Shown here piece by piece: positions 6,137 through 11,822 of a stretch of 11,822 nt of DNA. The DNA is taken from positions 785 to 12,606 of the forward strand of contig JAKCEC010000026.1 of NCBI GenBank assembly GCA_021841725.1. The letters are read 5' to 3'. A program made the position numbers and the translations under genes. This stretch comes from Actinomycetes bacterium. Lineage in GTDB: Bacteria; Actinomycetota; Acidimicrobiia; Acidimicrobiales; RAAP-2. Position 1 is the first letter of the stretch, and every line of letters begins with the position of its first letter. The notes beneath the pieces were generated by a model that saw only the letters and a list, made by a program, of their open reading frames with translations, made no database searches and had not been told where the DNA came from.

Positions 6137-7165
6137 GTGTCAACTGTAGAGACACCCGTGGCGGCGAACAACGACGGACCGCCCCTCTCGCCCCTGCGGC
6201 GGGCCGCCACCTTCGCCACCAACCAACAGTTCATCTTGTTCCTCGTCCTCGTGGGCGTGATGCTGTTCTTCGACCTGCACAACTCGCGCTTCTTCGGGAC
6301 CAGCGAGTTCACGAACCTCCTCGTCGACTTCTCCGAAGCGGTCCTCATCGCGGCCGCCGAAATGTACGTGATCACGTCGGGCGGCATCGACCTCTCGGTC
6401 GGCTCCACGATCGCCGTGTCCACGGTCGTGGGCGCCTACGCGATCCAGTACCTCGAGGGACACCACTTCGGTGAGTTCCCCTCACTCCTGCTCGGCACTT
6501 TTGTCTGCGCCGGGGTGGGCGCCGTCGTGGGCACGATCAACGCACTCTTGATCACCAAGGCCCGACTGGTCCCCTTCGTGGCGACCCTCGTCACCCTGAG
6601 CATGGGCGAAGGGCTGGCCCTGGTCTTCTCCAAGGGCGGCACCGTCGGTTACGACCCCGCCGCCGCGGTGTGGAGCTCCACCGGATTTTGGATCTTTCGC
6701 TGGTTGACCCTCATGGTGTTGGCCGTGACCGTCGTACTGGGCGTCGTCTTGCACGTGTCGCGCTACGGCCGCTACAACTTCGCCATCGGGTCGAACCCCT
6801 TCGCGGCGCGGGCGGCGGGCATCAACGTGAACCGACACGTGGCGTCGGTGTACGTTCTCTCGGGGATCCTCTCGGGACTGACCGGGATGATCTGGTACTT
6901 CAACTCGAGTGGGGGAGCCCCCCAGAACGGGATCGGTAACGAGCTCGAGGCGATCGCCGCCGTGGTCATCGGCGGCGTGAGCCTGGTGGGCGGGGTCGGG
7001 AGGTTCTCCGGGATCATCCTGGGGGTCGCCATCTTGACCGTGGTGCACGACGGGCTGGTCTTCATCAACGTGGCCACCACCTGGAACGAAGTGGTCGTGG
7101 CGGGATTCATCGCCCTGGCCGCCATTTTGCAGTCGCTGAGCGCGGGCACGAAGAGGCGCGCATGA
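6137..7165 (+). CDS. Cassette A sugar ABC transporter permease (RbsC/FrcC class)
   Basis: This 342-residue integral membrane protein forms the channel, probably as a homodimer. After a hydrophilic N-terminus (1-30) it alternates hydrophobic segments, beginning with FILFLVLVGVMLFF (32-45), in the BPD_transp_2 pattern. GGIDLSVGS (82-90) is the conserved family motif; RYGRYNFAIGSNPFAARAAG (209-228) is the cytoplasmic loop expected to contact the ATPase; and ELEAIAAVVIGGVSLVGGVGR (269-289) is the conserved C-terminal segment. The start is GTG at 6137 with AAGGAAG ending 4 bases upstream. The gene follows the binding protein after 117 bases holding a hairpin, and its last four bases overlap the ATPase start (ATGA), indicating translational coupling. 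Length and motifs are normal for the family. Confidence 0.93.
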   Translation: MSTVETPVAANNDGPPLSPLRRAATFATNQQFILFLVLVGVMLFFDLHNSRFFGTSEFTNLLVDFSEAVLIAAAEMYVITSGGIDLSVGSTIAVSTVVGAYAIQYLEGHHFGEFPSLLLGTFVCAGVGAVVGTINALLITKARLVPFVATLVTLSMGEGLALVFSKGGTVGYDPAAAVWSSTGFWIFRWLTLMVLAVTVVLGVVLHVSRYGRYNFAIGSNPFAARAAGINVNRHVASVYVLSGILSGLTGMIWYFNSSGGAPQNGIGNELEAIAAVVIGGVSLVGGVGRFSGIILGVAILTVVHDGLVFINVATTWNEVVVAGFIALAAILQSLSAGTKRRA

Positions 7166-7920
7166 GCGACGAGCGCGAACCCATCCTCGAACTGCGCAAC
7201 ATCAATAAGTCCTACGGCTCGGTCAAGGCACTCACCGACGTGAGTTTCAAGGCCTACGCCGGTGAGGTGATCGGACTGGTCGGCGACAACGGCGCCGGTA
7301 AATCATCGCTGATCAAAACGATCTCGGGCGTGCACAGCCCCGACTCGGGGGAGTTGATCGTCGACGGCGTCGCGCGTCACTGGAAGTCCCCGCACGACTC
7401 CATGGCCGCGGGCATCGAGACGCTCTACCAGGACTCGGGCCTGGCCCCGGACCTCACCATCGGCTCGAACATCTTTCTCGGGCGTGAGTTGGAGAAGAAG
7501 GGCGTCCTGGGCAAACTGGGCTTCTTGGACCAGCGTTCCATGGAGCGCAAGGCCCTCGAGGAGCTCGAGAAGGTCGGCATCACGGTGCCGCTCTCCAAGC
7601 GCACCGTGTCCCAACTCTCCGGCGGTCAGCGCCAGGCGGTGGCGATCGGTCGGGCGGCCATGTGGGCCCAGCACGTCATCATCCTCGACGAACCGACGAA
7701 CCACCTCGGCGCGCGCCAGTCGCTAGAAGTGCTAAAAGTCATTTCCGCAGCTCGCGACCAGGGACTGTGCGTCCTCTTCATCTCTCACACGCTCCCTCAC
7801 GTGCTGGAGGTCACCGACCGGATCATCGTGTTGCGCCTCGGCCGCGTCGTGAAGGACGCCCCGACCTCAGATTTCACGGTGGAGACCCTGCTCGGAACCA
7901 TCACCGGACTCAATACCTGA
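7162..7920 (+). CDS. Cassette A sugar ABC transporter ATP-binding protein (single domain, FrcA-like)
   Basis: The 252-residue ATPase powers transport through the permease encoded just before it. It has one complete nucleotide-binding domain: Walker A GDNGAGKSS (41-49), Q-loop Q90, signature LSGGQ (152-156), Walker B VIILDE (172-177) and H-loop H209. RbsA and XylG carry two such domains in about 500 residues; this half-size form resembles FrcA, the fructose transporter ATPase of Sinorhizobium, and the segments around GIETLYQDSGLAP and NIFLGRELEKKGVLGK match my memory of FrcA closely. After Walker B it reads DEPTNHLGARQS, where close relatives usually have DEPTAALG. Translation is coupled to the permease by the ATGA overlap. 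Being half-size, it should act as a homodimer. Confidence 0.93.
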   Translation: MSDEREPILELRNINKSYGSVKALTDVSFKAYAGEVIGLVGDNGAGKSSLIKTISGVHSPDSGELIVDGVARHWKSPHDSMAAGIETLYQDSGLAPDLTIGSNIFLGRELEKKGVLGKLGFLDQRSMERKALEELEKVGITVPLSKRTVSQLSGGQRQAVAIGRAAMWAQHVIILDEPTNHLGARQSLEVLKVISAARDQGLCVLFISHTLPHVLEVTDRIIVLRLGRVVKDAPTSDFTVETLLGTITGLNT

Positions 7921-7983
7921 GCGTCGCGGAGCGGTTTTTTCGCCGCGCGCGCGCCCGTCGCGCGGTCCCGAACACGGGGTCGA

Positions 7984-7999
7984 CTTGAATCGTTACAAG
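7984..7999. promoter_or_regulatory. Imperfect palindrome upstream of cassette B
   Basis: CTTGAATCGTTACAAG is symmetric at 12 of 16 positions, with four-base arms CTTG and CAAG and a central CG, the general form of a LacI-family operator. It abuts the weak -35 candidate at 7999. It differs from the GAGACAACGTT sites, so another regulator would be expected. Confidence 0.35.
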
Positions 8000-8082
8000 T
8001 GACAATCAGGTGAAACAATGCGTAGATATTGGTTCGTTTGGTGTTATGTTCTCCAGTGCCGTAACGCGAGAGCGTGACGGTG

Positions 8083-8098
8083 TTTGTTGTACAGCAAA
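8083..8098. promoter_or_regulatory. Palindrome in the cassette B leader
   Basis: TTTGTTGTACAGCAAA is a 16-bp palindrome with one mismatched pair and a perfect TGTACA core. It ends 40 bases before the start codon of the xylose-type binding protein. Position and symmetry suggest a repressor site for cassette B; the protein is not identifiable from this window. Confidence 0.45.
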
Positions 8099-8138
8099 AC
8101 CGAGAGGCGCCCCCGGGCGTCAGAAAAGAGTTGGGGAG

Positions 8139-9347
8139 ATGAATTTCAAGACTGCAAGGATTCTTGCGTCGGTCACCCTGGTCGGCAGCGTTGCTGCGGC
8201 CATGTTGCCCGCCGTAAGTAGTGCGAGCACGCCTACCGTTTCGGACAGCACGTTTAACACGAGCATGTCCACGATGAAGTACCTGAAGAGTGTTGTCGCC
8301 AAGGGCACCGGCTCCATCGCCGTTATCCTTCCCGACACGGTGTCCTCGACTCGTTACACGGAGTTCGACGCGCCCTATCTGAAGGCCTCGTTCGCTGCCG
8401 CGGGCCTCAAGCCCTCACAGTACGTCGTGCAGAACGCACAGGGTAGTGAGACGACGCAGTACACCGACGCGCAGGCGGACATCGCCAAGGGTGCGAAGGT
8501 GCTGTTGCTGGACCCGCTGTCCTCGACCACCGGTGCGATCATCGAGGCCTACGCCGCCGCTCGTGGCGTCAAGGTCATCGACTACGACCGCCTGACCTTG
8601 GGTGGAGCGCGTAGCTACTACGTCAGCTTCAACAACGTCACCGTGGGTACGTTGATTGGTCAGGGTGAAGTGAGCTGCATCGCCGCGTGGCACGTCGCTA
8701 ACCCGACGGTGTACGTGATGAGGGGTTCGCCCACCGACAACAACGCCACGTTGTTCGCCCAGGGCTACAACGCCGTGCTGAAGAAGACCAACTTCACGTT
8801 GATCAACGAAGGTACCGGAACCTGGGACCCGCCCACCGCGCTCACTGACTTCAAGGGCGCCTACACCGCGAACAGCAAGATCAACGCCGTGCTCACGCCG
8901 AACGACGAGAACGCCGCGCCGATCATTGCGTACCTGCAGAGCCAGGGCCTCAAGCCCCAGACCATCCCCTTCACGGGTCAAGACGCCACGTTGACTGGTT
9001 TCCAGAACGTGATCTCGGGCTACCAGTGTGGCACCGTCTACAAGCCGATCTGGCTCGAGGCGCAGGCCGCCGCCGCGTTGGCGATCTACCTGCGTGCGGG
9101 CATGAAGCCGCCGGCCGGTCTCGTGAACGGCACCACGCCGGACTCGGCCGCGACCATCTCGAGCTTCAAGCACGTCGCGTCGGTTCTGCTGACCCCGACC
9201 TGGGTGACCGCTTCGGCTGTTGAGAAGACCGTCATCAAGGACAAGGTCATCAAGGCGTCGGCCCTGTGCACCTCCGCTGCGCCGAAGGTTCAGGGCATGT
9301 CCCTGCCGACCTACGCCGCGGACTGCGCGAAGTACGGCATCAAGTAG
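8139..9347 (+). CDS. xylF: Cassette B D-xylose-type ABC transporter substrate-binding protein (XylF-like)
   Basis: The 402-residue extracytoplasmic protein resembles XylF along its length: a TRY segment (71-73) where XylF has its binding-site Arg-Trp, YDRL (149-152), VSFNNVTVG (162-170), GSPTDNNATLF (196-206), LTPNDENAA (252-260), FTGQDATLTG (278-287) and TVYKPI (299-304). These correspond to sugar-contacting loops of XylF, so D-xylose or a similar aldopentose is likely. A Sec signal peptide (MNFKTAR, then a hydrophobic stretch, probable cleavage after SSA at about 29) contains no lipobox cysteine. It is longer than the roughly 330 residues of E. coli XylF, with an extra N-terminal linker and a C-terminal extension; it has four cysteines (180, 297, 377, 396). 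The ATG at 8139 directly follows GGGGAG, with AAAAGAG a few bases further up; it was chosen because the signal peptide begins there. No xylose isomerase or xylulokinase gene lies in the window. Confidence 0.92.
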   Translation: MNFKTARILASVTLVGSVAAAMLPAVSSASTPTVSDSTFNTSMSTMKYLKSVVAKGTGSIAVILPDTVSSTRYTEFDAPYLKASFAAAGLKPSQYVVQNAQGSETTQYTDAQADIAKGAKVLLLDPLSSTTGAIIEAYAAARGVKVIDYDRLTLGGARSYYVSFNNVTVGTLIGQGEVSCIAAWHVANPTVYVMRGSPTDNNATLFAQGYNAVLKKTNFTLINEGTGTWDPPTALTDFKGAYTANSKINAVLTPNDENAAPIIAYLQSQGLKPQTIPFTGQDATLTGFQNVISGYQCGTVYKPIWLEAQAAAALAIYLRAGMKPPAGLVNGTTPDSAATISSFKHVASVLLTPTWVTASAVEKTVIKDKVIKASALCTSAAPKVQGMSLPTYAADCAKYGIK

Positions 9348-9356
9348 TACCCGCTG

Positions 9357-10202
9357 ATGGAGACCACCCCCGAGAACGACAACCTCACCTCGTCCGCTGT
9401 TGGACAATCTGGGCCCGTTGGCTCGGGGGTGGATTCATCGGCACCCATGCTGTTGAGCCTGCGCGACATCACCAAGAGTTTTGGTGCCGTGCAGGCTCTG
9501 CAGCACGTGGACCTCGACATCCCGGCCGGCCAGGTCACCGCATTGATCGGTGACAACGGTGCGGGAAAGTCGACGTTGATTAAGACCGTGTCCGGTATCT
9601 GGGCGCCCACCAGCGGTTCCATGTACTGGCAGGGTCAAGAAGTGCACGTGCACACTCCGCGTGACGCCACGCACTTGGGTATCGCGACCGTGTACCAGGA
9701 CTTGGCGCTGTGCGACAACCTCGACATCGTGCAGAATATGTACCTGGGTCGCGAAGATACCAAGGTGGGTCTGCTCGACGAGATCTCCATGGAGCTCGCG
9801 ACGACCAAGACCCTTAAGGATTTGTCGGTTTCGACGGTCAAGTCGGTACGCCAACTGGTGGGCTCGCTCTCGGGTGGCCAGCGCCAAGCGGTCGCCGTCG
9901 CGCGCGCCGTCATGCGCGAGTCCAAGCTGGTGATCCTCGACGAACCCACCGCGGCGCTGGGCGTTTCCCAGACCGCACAGGTCTTAGACCTGATCAAGAC
10001 CCTCTCGAGCCACGGTATCGCCGTGCTCGTCATCTCTCACAACCTGAACGACGTGTTCTCCGTGGCCGACCGCATCGCGGTGATGTACCTGGGGACCCTC
10101 GTCAGCCACGGCCCCATTGCCAACTACGATCGCAACAGCGCAGTGGAAATGATCACGACCGGTAAATCCGATCGTGTGGCCGCGCTCGCCGCTTCGAACT
10201 GA
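9357..10202 (+). CDS. Cassette B sugar ABC transporter ATP-binding protein (single domain)
   Basis: This 281-residue ATPase energises the xylose-type transporter. One full nucleotide-binding domain is present: Walker A GDNGAGKST (65-73), Q-loop Q114, LSGGQ (171-175), Walker B LVILDE (191-196) and H-loop H228. It uses the usual DEPTAALG sequence after Walker B, unlike the cassette A protein. E. coli XylG has two domains in about 513 residues, so this half-size form should homodimerise. The first 30 residues before the domain are rich in Ser, Gly, Pro and acidic residues and resemble no domain I know. ATG 9357 lies 9 bases after the binding-protein stop, with no clear Shine-Dalgarno, suggesting coupling to upstream translation; ATG 9447, right at the domain edge, is the alternative start. 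The permease follows after 13 bases. Confidence 0.92.
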   Translation: METTPENDNLTSSAVGQSGPVGSGVDSSAPMLLSLRDITKSFGAVQALQHVDLDIPAGQVTALIGDNGAGKSTLIKTVSGIWAPTSGSMYWQGQEVHVHTPRDATHLGIATVYQDLALCDNLDIVQNMYLGREDTKVGLLDEISMELATTKTLKDLSVSTVKSVRQLVGSLSGGQRQAVAVARAVMRESKLVILDEPTAALGVSQTAQVLDLIKTLSSHGIAVLVISHNLNDVFSVADRIAVMYLGTLVSHGPIANYDRNSAVEMITTGKSDRVAALAASN

Positions 10203-10215
10203 AAGGTTCTCACTC

Positions 10216-11460
10216 GTGTCTACCGAGACCACCACTGAGATTTCCGCATCCGCGGCGCAATCCCCCGACGTCCTACGTTTGATGCTCAAGCGTTTTCGTC
10301 GGGGTGACAGCGGAATGATTCCCATCGTCATCGGCTTGATCGTGCTGGCGGCGTACTTCCAGATACGTAGTTCCGTCTTCTTGTCGACGGGGAACCTGAC
10401 CAACCTGATGGTCCAGGCCACCATCTTCGTCCTCTTGGGCATCGCCGAGGTCTGGCTCCTCCTGCTGGGCGAGATCGACCTGTCGGCCGGTTTCAACGCG
10501 GGTCTGGCCGGGGCCATCGCGGTCATCCTGGTGGACCAGCAGTTCCACTGGTCCTGGTACTTCGCCGTAGGCCTCGCGCTCATCGCCAGTACCGGCTTCG
10601 GGGCGTTGTGGGGCTTCCTGGTCATCGGTCTGCGACTGCCGTCGTTCATCGTGACCCTGGCCGGGCAATTGGGCCTCGAGGGTCTGGTGCTATGGATCGT
10701 GGACTCTCAGGGAACCGGTGGATCGATCTCGATCCACGAGCCGGTCCTCTACAACATCGTCTACGGCGACTTCACCCCCCTCTTCACCATTATCTTCATC
10801 GTGGTCACGGTCCTCGGGCTCTCCTTCTCCCTGGTGCGGACGAACGCGAGTCGTGCGTCGCGCAACCTCGAGTCGGTCCCCATGCTGTTGATGCTGCTGC
10901 GCATCGCCGGTCTGGTGATCGGCGGGGGACTGCTCATCTGGATCTTCAACTCCAATCGCGGTAAGTTCACCCCGATTCACGGCATGCCCTTCGCGATCTT
11001 GATCGTGGGCGTGGTCCTGGGCGCGTGCACCTTCATCATGAACAAGACCAAGCCCGGTCGCTACCTGTACGCGATCGGCGGCAACGCCGAGGCGGCGCGG
11101 CGCGCCGGTATCGCGGTCAATCGCTACCGTCTCATGGCCTTTATGATGACGGGCCTCATTTCGGGCATCGCCGGCCTGGTGTACGTGTCCAACCTGAACG
11201 GCATCTCCGACAGCATCAACGGAGGCACCCTGGTGCTCTACGCCGTGGCCGCGGCGGTCATCGGCGGCACCAGCCTGTTCGGCGGGCGCGGCAAGATGGT
11301 GCACGCGCTCATCGGTGGCGTCGTCATCGCGACGATCTACAACGGCATGGCCTTGATCCAGTTGGGGGCCCCCCAGCAGTACATCGCCACCGCCCTCGTC
11401 TTGTTGGGCGCGGTCACGATCGATTCGCTGGCGCGTCGCGGCAGCACCATCGTCAAGTAG
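10216..11460 (+). CDS. xylH: Cassette B xylose-type ABC transporter permease (XylH-like)
   Basis: The 414-residue membrane protein is close in length to XylH (about 390) and longer than the cassette A permease. A hydrophilic N-terminus (1-33) precedes many hydrophobic segments, the first at MIPIVIGLIVLAAY (34-47). Family motifs are GEIDLSAG (85-92), PGRYLYAIGGNAEAARRAGI (280-299), which is the loop that should dock the ATPase, and AVIGGTSLFGGRG (347-359). A loop around 205-220 rich in Arg, Ser and Asn separates the two halves. GTG 10216 is chosen because GAAAGG lies 9 bases upstream and the protein then begins MSTETT, similar to the MSTVET start of the other permease. The frame is open upstream to 10174, which would overlap the ATPase gene. 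Its stop overlaps the convergent acyl-CoA synthetase gene by 8 bases. Confidence 0.92.
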   Translation: MSTETTTEISASAAQSPDVLRLMLKRFRRGDSGMIPIVIGLIVLAAYFQIRSSVFLSTGNLTNLMVQATIFVLLGIAEVWLLLLGEIDLSAGFNAGLAGAIAVILVDQQFHWSWYFAVGLALIASTGFGALWGFLVIGLRLPSFIVTLAGQLGLEGLVLWIVDSQGTGGSISIHEPVLYNIVYGDFTPLFTIIFIVVTVLGLSFSLVRTNASRASRNLESVPMLLMLLRIAGLVIGGGLLIWIFNSNRGKFTPIHGMPFAILIVGVVLGACTFIMNKTKPGRYLYAIGGNAEAARRAGIAVNRYRLMAFMMTGLISGIAGLVYVSNLNGISDSINGGTLVLYAVAAAVIGGTSLFGGRGKMVHALIGGVVIATIYNGMALIQLGAPQQYIATALVLLGAVTIDSLARRGSTIVK

Positions 11461-11822
11461 GGCGCGCTCCGAGCGCGGCACCGAGTACGCCCCGGCGTAT
11501 CTTGCCGTTGGCCGTGCGCGGGATCGCCGCCACGTAGTGGACCTCCTTGGGCTTCGCCCAGGGTCCGATACGGTCGTGCGCGGTGGCGCCGATGGTCTCG
11601 TCGAGGTCGTGTCGGTCGCTCACGACCAGGGCGACGATACGTTGTCCCCACTCCTCGTCGTCGAGGGCGGTGACGGCCACGTCGCGTACGCCGGGAATCG
11701 ACGCGAGGACTACCTCGAGGTCGTCGGGCCACACCTTCTCGCCGCCGGTGTTGATGACGTAGCCCAGTCGTCCGCGCACGCGTAGGACACCGTCGAGGAC
11801 TTCGCCCGCGTCGCCGGTGGGG
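11453..11822 (-). CDS. AMP-forming acyl-CoA synthetase/ligase, C-terminal part only
   Basis: The frame runs off the right window edge, so only the last 122 residues are present. They cover the late core motifs of the ANL superfamily: TGDAGEV (A7, fragment residues 2-8), RGRLGYVINTGGEKVWPDD (A8, 16-34), which is the hinge before the C-terminal lid, and PRTANGKIRR (A10, 101-110) with the catalytic lysine at fragment residue 107. Such enzymes activate a carboxylic acid as acyl-AMP and then form the CoA thioester. Substrate choice is set by the missing N-terminal part; the INTGGEKV hinge recalls o-succinylbenzoate-CoA ligase and small acyl-CoA synthetases, but I cannot decide. The stop TGA at 11455-11453 lies inside the end of the permease gene, so the two genes converge with no room for separate terminators. 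Confidence 0.9.
   Translation of the reverse strand, partial: PTGDAGEVLDGVLRVRGRLGYVINTGGEKVWPDDLEVVLASIPGVRDVAVTALDDEEWGQRIVALVVSDRHDLDETIGATAHDRIGPWAKPKEVHYVAAIPRTANGKIRRGVLGAALGARPT

Larger units (their letters stand above)
7921..8138. other. Intergenic control region between cassettes A and B
   Basis: This 218-base gap shows no convincing gene, although the cassette B frame is open back to 8010. Its left part has a T6 run (7935-7940) flanked by GC-rich sequence and a weak inverted repeat CCGCGCG/CGCGCGG (7943-7949 and 7959-7965) without a following U-tract, so a terminator for cassette A is uncertain. Its right part is AT-richer and carries two palindromes (7984-7999 and 8083-8098). A weak promoter candidate is GTGACA (7999-8004) with TAGATA (8023-8028), 18 bases apart. 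Confidence 0.5.

Noticed and set aside
7935..7965. T6 run and nearby GC repeat after cassette A, considered as an intrinsic terminator
   Set aside because: The T-run precedes the better stem instead of following it, and the sequence before the T-run forms no stable stem. It is left as an uncertain part of the intergenic region.
11463..11477. Inverted repeat CGCGCTC/GAGCGCG just after the permease stop, considered as a terminator
   Set aside because: The centre is a single base, so only about five pairs could form with a proper loop, there is no U-tract on either strand, and it lies within the acyl-CoA synthetase coding sequence.

Overview
The window is high-GC, gene-dense DNA with short gaps and frequent GTG starts. 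It looks like Actinomycetota, and a lineage such as Acidimicrobiia would fit, but that placement is my inference from composition and protein style only. It holds nine protein genes (two cut by the window edges), no RNA genes, no mobile elements and no CRISPR. Most of it is a carbohydrate-uptake region with two complete sugar ABC transporters of the ribose/xylose class.

Layout. 1-1549 (minus, cut at its 3' end): a YyaL/SPATA20-type thioredoxin-domain protein (DUF255), probably unrelated to the sugar genes. 1703-2683 (plus): a Gfo/Idh/MocA-family dehydrogenase, overlapping tail to tail with a PfkB-family sugar kinase at 2660-3607 (minus). The kinase is divergent from a LacI-family repressor at 3765-4823 (plus). 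Next comes cassette A: substrate-binding protein (5003-6019), a strong hairpin (6035-6071), permease (6137-7165) and a single-domain ATPase (7162-7920). After a 218-base regulatory gap comes cassette B: a XylF-like binding protein (8139-9347), a single-domain ATPase (9357-10202) and a XylH-like permease (10216-11460). At 11453-11822 (minus, cut at its 5' end) is the C-terminal part of an AMP-forming acyl-CoA synthetase.

How it works together (inference). Cassette A imports a monosaccharide, the PfkB kinase phosphorylates it, the dehydrogenase may oxidise a related sugar or polyol, and the LacI protein represses the set. The regulatory evidence is visible in the DNA: the 11-mer GAGACAACGTT occurs three times. 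One copy lies in the spacer of the probable lacI promoter, one at the transcription start of a near-consensus promoter for cassette A, and one inside the 3' end of lacI. The gene set and order of cassette A resemble the rhizobial fructose system frcBCA plus frcK, but several ribose-binding pocket residues differ, so the substrate is open. Cassette B lacks that 11-mer and carries two other palindromes upstream, so it probably answers to another regulator.

I see no clearly new biological system. The points most worth following are the operator set, the two binding proteins that lack a lipobox although the genome looks actinobacterial, and the unassigned ligand of cassette A.
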